This document shows positions 35,704-45,722 of a DNA stretch of 64,000 nt, in pieces. The stretch's first letter is position 1; each line of letters begins with the position of its first letter. The position numbers and the translations under genes are program-made. The notes beneath the pieces are model-generated. The model had not been told where the DNA came from. It worked only from the letters and a program-made list of their open reading frames with translations, and did not search any database. Source of the DNA: Rusavskia elegans. Taxonomy: Eukaryota; Ascomycota; Lecanoromycetes; Teloschistales; Teloschistaceae. The stretch is taken from contig SAUG01000002.1 in the NCBI GenBank assembly GCA_011316305.1, forward strand, positions 310,001 to 374,000, read 5' to 3'.

Positions 35704-36539
35704 CACCCTCCCTCAGGAGGCTCAAGAGTATGCCGACCAAAGCCCTCCTGTAACGCCAAATGCTCAAGTGGATGCGACGAGTTTACTTTTCGAAACGAAG
35801 GTGAGTTAGATGCTGCAAAAGACATTTTGGGAAAGTATTCAGCGTGGCATCGAAGACTATGTGTCAAATGACTTGGGTACCCATGGTCAATGCCAAGGCA
35901 TATCTAATTGTATTCGTTATCGCTGTCGAATTGGGTTCTAGCGGAATGAATTCCGCCTGAAAAGCCCCTGAATTTACCCTAGCGGAAGGGATAGGCCGCC
36001 ATAGGTCCCCAAGTACCAAGTCCTGTGTCGAGCGTTGTATCGAAATCCAATGTCGAGGTATTGACCGTTATTATTTCTCATTGTGATTGATTCTTTACAC
36101 AACGAGCTATATGCTTAGATGGTAGAAGGCAATCTTCGAGGCGGCTAGCATTGGATGACTCTTCTCTGTGCGACGATATCGTTGCGTTCAAACTAATAAA
36201 AGGTATATCCCATCAGCTGTATCTATTACCATAGCAAGAACGCCATGGAATGGATTTCACGTATCGCCGTTATTGCTGGCTTCTATGAACAGAAATCAAT
36301 GCCAGCATACGGCAAGAAAAGGGAGACGTGGGCGTGTAGGTTTGTGGAGAAGGGGAGCAGGTACCGATCATGCCATTAGGAAACGTAAAAACACCTAATC
36401 ACGATCAGTACGCCCTCCCAGTCCTACTGAACTCGTGTCAACCGAAGTTGGGGGCATTATATTATTCACGCAATGAATCCAAGGATCTGGAACGCACGGC
36501 AACAACATTATTGCAAGAGGTTTCAATGAATGATAGCGA
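35704..36539. other. Intergenic with dispersed repeat copy
   Basis: No gene supported. It contains the first copy of a 74-bp dispersed repeat at 36033-36106. Confidence 0.45.
36033..36106 (+). repeat. 74-bp dispersed repeat, copy 1
   Basis: About 80% identical, without gaps, to 38541-38614 in the same orientation. It starts CGTTGTAT and ends TCTTTACACAACGAG. The similarity may extend upstream (shared GTACCAAGT). Differences are mostly transitions. Probably a remnant of a small mobile element. Confidence 0.6.
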
Positions 36540-37840
36540 TTAGACCTGACGCTGGTCATTGCCTTGTAGCCAAGGGATACGCATAATGATTTCCCCGTTG
36601 CGTTCCCAGAGATGTATTGGAATATCGTCGTCGTCGTTGTCATCTTCGTACCGGTTTGTACTTCTACTACTCTTTACCTTCGAGTCCACCTTTGTTGTAA
36701 CCTCATTACATCCAGAACTTGATCCAGGACGCATTGCTCTCGCAAGGGCTTTGAAACGAGGACCGACACCGCTTATACCAATCGCGGTAGTCCCATCAGA
36801 TGCAATCGATTGCCGTCCTTGCAGTGGCAGAGGCAAGTCATCCTTTGATGACTGATCGGACCTCGACCGCGAATTGACTTTCTCAAATACCGAAGCCGGG
36901 ACCGAGATGTCTGCGTTCCCTTTAGACAAAGCATGGCCGTCGTACTGTCGTAAACCATCGGCAGGCTCGGAGGGTGTGAAGCCCTGATGATAGTAAGTAT
37001 TCTGACCTGAGCTACGATGGTATCGTTTCTCCCCGAACGTTTCACGACGGATACCTCGGGCGGCGACAGCCATAAGCTGATTCAAAACAACAAATCCCAG
37101 CCGAAATTTGAGACTGTAGCTAAAGATTTGGATCGGATGGCTCATCCCTGTCTGATTTAGATAGACGAGCAAGGTCGAGAGTATATCAAATAGTATGGTG
37201 ATGACATTGACATAAACGAGATCGAGGAAGACGCGGCGTTGTCGAACGGTTGGCTTCCAGCTGAGTAAACGCCAGAGGGCATGGATGTAGATGCCTGAGA
37301 TGATGCATTCAGCCAGAGTGAAGCCAAGCTGGGTAAAGCGCTCGACGATGCCATCGGGAGCCGACCATCGTTGAGTACTCTCGGGGTCAGGATTCCATGC
37401 AGGCCAAACGACAATCCAGATAGGGAGAACAAATAATATCCCACAGGCGACGCGACGATCAAGTACAAGACCCAGCGCTGGATCCGTGGATTGTCAACTA
37501 CCAGATGGAGCCGTGAATAGAGCACCAGCAGTTGGGCGATGGAGAAGAAGGACCAACTGACAAGTGCTGAAAGCGTATAGAGCGGCCAAATATGCTGCGT
37601 ACCAGGGACCAGGTATTTGAGAAGGATAGCAATGTTATTTACTGGTAAAGAAACGATGCCAATCAAGAGAGACCAGAAGTAGAGGCCTTGGCGCTTCTTG
37701 AACACACGGAAGATTTCGAATATTGTCTCAAGGAAAAGGAAGAAGCTGATGCCAACGAAGGCGCTCGCTGCACGGTCTTCCTGTGGCCGCAATTCAGGAG
37801 GCGCTGACTGTATCAGGCTATAAGGGGAAGTGTCGAGCAT
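36540..37840 (-). CDS. Fungal integral membrane protein (about 7 TM segments) with apparent one-base frameshift
   Basis: From ATG 37840 the frame encodes EDRAASAFVGISFFLFLE, then several apolar segments with VLYSRLHLVV, and stays natural up to about 37445. From there a different frame is natural (FVLPIWIVVWPAWNPD, GIVERFTQLGFTLAECIISG) and runs to the stop at 36540 through VYLNQTGMSHPIQIFSY and VLNQLMAVAARG. The join lies at 37438-37446 and needs one base that is absent. An intron alternative (GTGGGA donor, CCCGAG acceptor, 73 nt) fits the phases but would delete a transmembrane segment that looks conserved. The C-terminus is Ser-rich and acidic. The pattern is that of a widespread Pezizomycotina uncharacterised membrane family. 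Confidence 0.65.
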
Positions 37841-40333
37841 TTGTTGTTGGATGAGTGCTCTTCCACGGGCTCTCTCTGCTACTTAGCCAGTAGAATACCA
37901 AGGAGACTGCAGTCTCAGTGCAATATGTAGAGACGGACCGGGAGACTGTTGGGTTAACGTCGTCCTTCGGCCAGCGTCAGATACGCAAGGTTCGCGTCAA
38001 TGATCTGGTACCAGTGCTTTGATTGATGTTGGTCGTGCAGGTGGGTGGTTGGGTGTCTCCTCTGCGGGACTTTGATTCAGTGATCAAAATAATGAGGTGT
38101 CTCAAGTTTTGGGACTTCCTAGTATTGAAAGGCCTGAGAATGTTAGCTACCCGTATGTCTCTGGACCCATACTCCATCATGCATGATGATGCGGAAGCAT
38201 GATTGGTACTCAAATCGTCCCGTCCTTGCATTAGTAGTGAGGCCCGACTCACCCTTGACAACTTGAGGAGGTTCTGATCGTCGGCAACACCATCATTAAT
38301 GGCTTTGGGTCATGAGCTGCTAGTAGTGAGCGCTGACTGCTAAGACCCCGAGACGGGCTGCAAGCTTGCTTTGTATATAAGCGCACTTCTTTCATTGGCT
38401 GGTCCGCTAAAATTCCGGCAGTGCTATTCCCTCAGCAACCACCAAACAGGTCCCTAAGAATTGAGTTTATAAGCTACTCCTTATCGAGCATTGGCTTGTA
38501 GCTGTAACAGCAGATACGTACCAAGTTCTAGGCAATCGTTCGTTGTATAGAAATCCAACATCGAGGTATCCACTGTTGTTAGTTCTTATTGCTGTTGATT
38601 CTTTACACAACGAGATTGTCCCTCAGGTTCTCATGCCTAAGTCGATGATCGAGCAGAGTCGGCTACTGCTGAGCCGAAGCATAATACAGTAAGCGAAGGT
38701 TGCGTCGAAAACCAATCCCTGTGATAAGGGGCGGTACCACGATGTCGACTCTTGCATTGGCATTAGCTTCCATGAACTTTACAGTTACTGCTCGGATATT
38801 AGCCATCTACTCAGTCAAATAATGGTCGTTGCAGTAATATTGAATCATGATAGGGACTTATTATTTGGTGGTTGCACCGTTGCAGCGTGGCCCACCGGGC
38901 CTATAGTGCGATCGGCGTAGGAATGAATGAGGACGGTTCAGTACCGGTAGCTCAAGTGTATCGCTGTCGGCTCCAGAGGTCCTGACTTTTGATGAAATAT
39001 CCTGTCGATAGTATGTGCAGACGGCTTCTTTCTGCATGTCATCTCTGACATGAAGAGTCACTAGGCTATCCCTTTACAACATAGTGGCCAGTTTGGTGGT
39101 CGACCTATATATCATAATCTGATTGGCTGAATAACCCTTGAAGGCAGGGTTTTGATTGGTCAAATCGTGTCTTGGGCAGGGTGGACCGCCGAATTGGCCA
39201 CTAAAGGAATAATGACAATAATGAAGCGAAGATCTTGACAAGCCTGCGCTGAAAGAGAAGATTCTGTAGATCGATAACAACATCGGAAGGAATGGCAAAA
39301 CTGACCTAAGAACCTTCAGACCAATTTTTTCCAACGTTGAACCCATGATTCCAACATCTCACTCCATCTTCTCCGGCACACATGTGGAACGTGAAGATTC
39401 TGCTGGATCGCCGTATCCCACTGGAGCGCCTTCCAAGGCTAAGGCACCCCCTAACGCTAGTAACGAGCTCGGCCCAGCCAGAGGGAACATGTCGAAGCCG
39501 TCTTCGCATTTACGTCTGCACAAGTTCGGATTATTTGAGCGGTCTCTGCACTCAGCAATCGTGGTCTCGGTAGTGGAGTTGTCCTCTGGGATGGTGAAGT
39601 AGAGAGCGAAGTGGAATCAGAGAAGGGATGAGGAAAGCTCCCAGAAACGGTGAGATATACTGATGTTTTGTCCGAGGCGGAAGTAGAGAGACAAAGTACC
39701 TGATAAAGCCCACGGTTTCTAAACGTGGTGGTACGCAGAGGCTTCGAATTGAATTTGAATAGATGCCTGGATCTACCTATTTCTGTTTTCAACGCTTGCA
39801 ACCAGAGAAACTACAGACAACTTGTGCTTGAGAAACATTAGTAGGACACGGGAAACTGTGTTGGTGCTCTTTCTATCACAACAACAACGAACAGCCAAAT
39901 GCCACAGAAGACTGTTTCTCTGAATCAGTCTAAGCATTCGCACAGCGCAGGAGCATAATCTTACGAGTCATCGTCACTATTCCTACTACTCAGCTCTACT
40001 ACGACGTCGCAAGGAGTTCTTAGAAAGGCTCCCTCCGATTGCTCATCCTGTATAGACTGATCTTGGCGGATATGATGCCTGCGAGTTCGACCTGCTAATA
40101 AGACGATCTGCGACTTGTGTGGTGAGGACCACAGGCTTAAAGGGGGCGCGGGGAGAAAAAAACCCGGGGCATAGCCGGCTCGGCGATTAGTACGTTTAGG
40201 GCTAACCCTATCCATTTTGGCAAAAAGTGAAAGCTTAAAGGTATTTACTCTTTCATACAGATCAGCGAAGACGTGCACCTCCCAGCAGCAATTATCAGAG
40301 TTTGTACTTGAGTAGCACTCAAATTCTTCTCCT
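37841..40333. other. Gene-poor interval
   Basis: 2.5 kb without a supported gene. It holds the second dispersed repeat (38541-38614) and, at 40196-40210, two head-to-head telomere-type motifs (TTTAGGG and AACCCTA) close to the HET pseudogene start. Frames at 39345-39602 (+) and 39457-39801 (-) overlap each other and neither has splice or family support. Confidence 0.45.
38541..38614 (+). repeat. 74-bp dispersed repeat, copy 2
   Basis: Direct-orientation partner of 36033-36106, 2.5 kb away. Same length, about 80% identity, same GATTCTTTACACAACGAG end. Confidence 0.6.
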
Positions 40334-42801
40334 ATGGACCATGTACCGGTCCCTCAGAACCCCGTGCACTTGCCGGTAAAGATACCTTTGTTTTGTACTG
40401 ATGAGTACGTCGCGACGTCTTTCCTGGATTATTTTAGCCAAGTGGGAATCACGTCGGCCTACCTCGTTTCTTTGAGTAAAACATCAGACTCCCTGGGTGA
40501 CCTTAATGCTCTAATGCAGCATTGGGGCTGTTTTGGATTTATGAGCGAAGTATTCGGAAGGACCATAGTTATCAATGACTTCACCATGGAATGTACAGAT
40601 ATAGAGAGGTACGTCACGTCGAGCCTTCTGCCTAAATTCGTGTCAGAGTGGATTCAGTCCTCTCGCAGTCTAGAAGATCATGAGATACTTCATAAATGGG
40701 ACCATATGGAAAAGTGCATTTCGGAGATTCACAGAATTCTGATGGAGATATATCTCGAATCCGGTGACACGATTGATAAAAGATTGCTCTCTTCTATGGC
40801 CGTCTTTATTGAACACTTGAATGCAGCGAAAGCTAGAACAGGAGCTCATAGCAAGATCAAAACCAGCGACGGCAACTGCTTAGGGTGTGGATTTCATCGT
40901 TGAACGAATGCTCACTGACGGATGGTGTCCACGCGAAAGTCTGGACTATTTCCAAACGTTCAAGCTGCGCTCACCTATACTTTGTCAGCAATCTTGAGAG
41001 GCCGGGACAAGATAAGGATCATTCCTTGCTCGTTTGTACTTCGAGAAGTTGTCACGCATATCAAGTCAGACACAATGAATACAGACGCAAACATGCAACT
41101 ATTGAGTGCTCTTGCCCGGATGTACATGCATCGCGGCAGGGTTTGTTAAAGATTCTTAGCGAAGAAGGAGCACCAATTCCTCTCATTGCCCCATTCAGCT
41201 TACAACAACAGCAGCCCGATAAGCAAAATGTTCAGCTCGTCAGCTCGAACATTGAAGGAGAGTATATCGGTATCTCTCATGTCTGGTCAGATGGTCTTGG
41301 TAATGAAAAAGAGAACGCGATACCTATATGTCAATTCAGACGGTTGTCTAACCTTGTCACCGAGTCATGCGGCGACTGTCCAAAACCTTTCTGGCTAGAT
41401 ACCCTTTGCTTCCCTCTCGAACCGCCAGACGCTTACAAACTCGCGATGATCAGGATGCGATCGACATATGAAGATGCTCATAAGGTTCTGGTGTTGGATA
41501 ACTACCTAATGAGCCAAGCACGGATGAGCATGGGCGAAAACGAAATAGTGACAAGAATTAGGTGCTCGCCAGGTGAGTAATACGCGTCCATTCACTATCA
41601 GATCTGCAGAACGAATAAGGTGACTTTCATGTCTGTATAGGGAGCCGGAGACTGTGGACTCTTCAAGAGGGGGCATTACCGTCGTCACTGGTGTTCCAAT
41701 TCTACGATACCTCCGTATCTATCTCAATTCACCAAAAGGCGGTACGAGAAGTTGGAGGAAGCCGGCTATGAAATTTTTAGTAGTTCTTGGAAATCCTTCT
41801 ATGAGCTCCGTGCTACCGAATAGGACTTCGATGGGGAAGCTCTTGGGCAGAAGTCTCAGTTGACGCGCACAACTGGTCTGTACAACATACATAGTGCGAA
41901 GGACGCCCTCGCCTTTCGTTCTACAAGTGTGCAGGACGACGAGCCCTTATGCCTTAGCGCTCTGCTTAACACAGATGTTGAAGAAATCCTGACTAGTCCA
42001 GCAGATGAGAAGATGAAAATTATTTGGGAGAACCAGTTGGCTCTCCCACCATCAGCCATTTTCTGGACGGACCCAAATTTGAAGATACCTGGCTTTCGCT
42101 GGGCATCATCGATTTCTCTGAACGGCTTTCCACCAATAGGCTTTTATTCGCCTAACGTACCATGGGCCGAGTTGACGGATAAGGACTTATGGTTACTTAC
42201 CCTGAGATACTCTCGTCCGGATCCCAAAAACCTTTGCACAAGACTTTCCACTTCCAAAATGAGATGGGATCCTGTTTCCAAGTAGTCTGCCTAGAAGACC
42301 AAAGTGGCAAGTGGATAGACGACAGCATCACGACCATCGACCCTTGGCCTCCAGATGCTACCCAAGTATCGAAACTGGCAATCATAGCACCCAAAGTGTT
42401 AAGACTCAGCGTACGAGCCGTCTGCGCTTTTTGTCTTGGTCGAAGAAATTGATGAAGAGGCCATTCGAGTTCGATGGCTATACAGTGCGGCAATCGCTCG
42501 AGTCGAGGGATCTGAGTAGGAGGACGTAATCAAGCATATCGATATGGATCGAGAATCTGAAGCTATAAACCAATCGAGTAGCACTGAGGAATGGGACCAT
42601 GCGAAAGAGTGGACCGAAGCCGCGGAGAAGAACGGCGAAGGACCAGAGGCCTCGGAGGATGATGTGAAGAAAGTTTTAGACTCGTATCATCATTTGGCAT
42701 CGACGCCGCATGACGCGCTCACGTCGTTATGCGTCTGCAAAGCTCAATGTGTCATGCGAGGACAAACTACGAAGCCCAATCAAGTCTGGTGCGTCGATTG
42801 A
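40334..42801 (+). pseudogene. HET-domain (heterokaryon incompatibility type) pseudogene
   Basis: HET proteins trigger cell death after fusion of incompatible hyphae. The domain is clear: YIGISHVWSDGLGN, then FWLDTLCFPL and MRSTYEDAHKVLVLD, and after an intron (41573-41640) SRRLWTLQEGALPS; LAFRSTSVQDDEPLCLSALL follows near 41910. The frame is broken many times: shifts near 40880-40900, 40965-40975, 41710-41745, 42225-42230 (A run) and 42427-42435 (T run), and in-frame TAG codons at 41821-41823 and 42517-42519. Upstream, 40334-40880 encodes an intact N-terminal region. The lesions are indels plus stops rather than a RIP pattern. Decay of HET genes is common in fungi. Confidence 0.85.
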
Positions 42802-43964
42802 TAGACCCAATGCCGACCATTTTGAGAGCACGAGACCTCAATATGATAATCCTGGCACCACTAAGGTTTTGGTCCGCGCATCGTTCGTTTTTGTACTCTC
42901 AACGAATTCGCTGCTTCAAGTCCCATCACATGTTACGGTAAACGATGCTCCTCTCCAAATCAAGGGCCAGTGCTTGTGGATGCAGGCGGCACGGCAACGG
43001 TTCTTGCTGCGATAGATGCAGCTGTCATTGCGTTCGAGACATGACGTGGAGTGTGCAATAGCTTCGACGAGTGTTCTTGGATCAAAGGGCGGACAATGCT
43101 GAAGTGTCTGAGCAACGGTCCGGTATCTGCGCCACCAGAAACCGTTACTCCTATGGGGAAACATGTTCCATTGGATCATGGACTCTTCTTACTCCGCGCT
43201 GAGATTCAATCTCGCGTATGCCGCGGTCCGAGTCTCATCAGAGTCTCCAAGAGTAATCTCGAAGTCCAGTTGGGAACCGATCAGGCTATGAGAGTCTCCA
43301 ATCTGGAGGACAGCCAACACTGGGGAGGATTAGCGATAATCTGAACATGTAGATACTTCGGGAGAATCCTAGGATTTTGGTAAGGATCGCTATGAATAAG
43401 GGGAGTAAAACCCTATATATCAGCCATTACCTGTTGTTTCCAGCAGGATATAGCGATTGAAGGGCTGTATAACTCTAGTAAGGAGCGAGTAAGGGAGGAT
43501 AACCGTAGAAAATTATTTACCTACCAGTATAAGGTGTGTATTGTTTAATTGGCACCAATAAAACACATAAAACAATAATAAGGCGTGTATAAGCGCCTTT
43601 CACAACATTAGATTCAGCGATAATCTCTATACAACGATCCCTTACAAACGCCAAATTGCTTTAGGAAGGTAGACTACAGAGTAAAAATCTCTTGCTGTCT
43701 TGTAAGGCTGAAGCTGAGTCATGTATGAGTCACAAATTGAATGTTGTGGCCGTATCAATCTCAACTACCGTACAATTCAATTGTTCGACCGTCACTCACA
43801 TTCCCTAATCACCATACCTTAACCTCCAATCCAGCTGCGACCCGGCTTAGAAGTTTCCCATAGGTCGGGGTCTACTCGCCGGTCCTAGTACAAGTCCTCG
43901 CGTCTGTTCAGCGCAAGGAATACTGCGATCCCTAACAGGGCTGATTTGGAGAAGAACCGCCAGC
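42802..43964. other. Intergenic
   Basis: No supported gene. A short inverted repeat (AAGGCG...CGCCTT) lies at about 43580-43602 in an AT-rich patch, perhaps a small element remnant. The right end is the eIF2alpha promoter. Confidence 0.4.
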
Positions 43965-45160
43965 ATGTCGTTAACAAATTGTCGCTGTGCGTAAATCGAT
44001 GTAGGAACATTGTCAAGCTGCTAAATTGACCCGACGACAGTCTATGAGGAGAAATACCCGGACATCGATAGCTTTGTCATGGTTAATGTATGCAGTTTTT
44101 CTGCTAAGGATGTCACAGCTTGCTAATAGTCCCTCCAGGTCAAGCAAGTTAGTCCCCTTTCGCCGGTCGATCCGTCACGGCGCTCATCCAACCCTAGATA
44201 GCAGAAATGGGCGCATACGTCAAGCTATTGGAATACGATAACATCGACGGCATGATTCTACTATCAGAGCTATCACGGCGTCGGATACGAAGTATACAGA
44301 AGCTTATCCGAGTGGGAAGGAATGAGGTTGTGGTCGTGCTTCGTGTGGACAAGGAGAAAGGTGGCGAAGACTCTCAAAAGCAGAGTGTCGGCATGCTGAT
44401 CCTTACCAAGGCTACATCGATCTCTCCAAACGACGAGTCTCGCCCGAGGATATCATCAAATGCGAGGAACGCTTCAACAAAGGGAAGATGGTGGCATCGA
44501 TCATGAGGCACGTCGCAGAAAAGACCAGGACGCCCATGGAAACGCTGTACGCCGAGATTGGATGGCCCCTGAACAAGAAGTATGGCCACGCCGTCGATGC
44601 CTTCAAACTTTCCATCACGTATGTTATTGTCCCCTGACAGCGGCATTCGTCCCCTGACACGTCTTCATCTCAGTAATCCCGAAGTGTGGAATGAAGTCAC
44701 CTTCCCCTCGGAAGTCGTCAAGAACGAGCTCCAGACATACATCGCCAAACGCCTTACGCCGCAGCCCACCAAAGTCCGCGCAGATGTTGCAGTCTGGTGC
44801 TATGGATACGAAGGTATCGATGCTGTCAAGAACGCCCTTCGCTGTGCCGAGGCCAAGAATACTCCGGATAACCAAGTCAAGGTGAAGCTCGTAGCACCAC
44901 CATTGTATGTCTTGACGTCACAATGCTTAGAGAAGAGCACGGGCATCAACATTCTCGAGGAGGCGATCAAGGAGATCGAGGCTAATATCCGAAGTAACGG
45001 TGGTGATTCTCAGGTAAGAATGGCGCCGAAGGCCGTCACGGAGAATGACGAAGCCGAGCTACAAGCGCTGATGGAAAAGAACGAGAAGGAGAATATGGAG
45101 GTCAGTGGAGACGAGAGTCTGAGCGAGAGCGACGAAGGTGTCGTTGGCGAGACGATATGA
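43965..45160 (+). CDS. SUI2: Translation initiation factor eIF2 alpha subunit
   Basis: Alpha subunit of eIF2, which brings initiator tRNA to the ribosome and is the target of stress kinases such as Gcn2. Six exons close in phase: 43965-43986, 44041-44087, 44139-44147, 44198-44360, 44411-44618 and 44674-45160. The third exon is only 9 nt (Val-Lys-Gln). The S1/OB domain includes the phosphorylation site in [13 protein letters not shown] (the Ser51 region). The helical and C-terminal alpha-beta domains follow ([28 protein letters not shown]), and the acidic tail is of usual length. All five introns are 50-55 nt and four lie in the first quarter of the gene. The last holds two CCCCTGAC copies, possible duplicate branch sites. 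Confidence 0.97.
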
Positions 45161-45722
45161 CCAGCTTAAACTGCCGACTGTGTCCCCAGTGCGTGTGAGA
45201 TTCATCCCGCAAACGATGTGGAAATGCTCTACGGCACTTTCCGTTGCCTCGTGAAAGTCGTTCCTCAAAGCGCTGCACTATGCGTCCGAACGTCTGTCCG
45301 TGTGCACCTTTTAGCCTTTCATTTCTCCACCATGAAGTCTTCAACTTCTTCCGTTTTTGTCTTGTTGATACCTCTATTCTCTTATGCGTAGGTAAGTCTC
45401 GCTATTCCCGATCCTCTATTGGGGCTGCGATGTCTGAAACAGCCGCAGGGAACATTATCGACGATAGCGAAAGCGGCTGGAGAAACTCGGACACTACGAT
45501 GATAAATACCTTTCCAGCGTCCGGCAAACAACAGAGATTGCAGGAGAGCGTTATGATATGTTTTTTTGTATTGGATTTTATCTCACATGGCCAGTAGCCT
45601 AAGGTACGCGAGTAATCTATGCAAGGCTTGACGCCACGGATTAAGTCAACGCCTTCCCATCGGCTCATCAACCATGTTAGATGCTCGCCACGTTCTCCAA
45701 ACACCTTCGGAAAACTACTATC
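45161..45722. other. Convergent 3' intergenic region
   Basis: Tail-to-tail gap of 562 bp between eIF2alpha and glutaminyl-tRNA synthetase. No gene or RNA seen. Confidence 0.4.

Noticed and set aside
42916..43344. Frames on both strands after the HET pseudogene
   Set aside because: They overlap each other, start with non-ATG or weak contexts and show no family or splice support.
40334..45160. Horizontally acquired block
   Set aside because: Base composition and intron style match the rest of the window; decay explains the gene-poor look.
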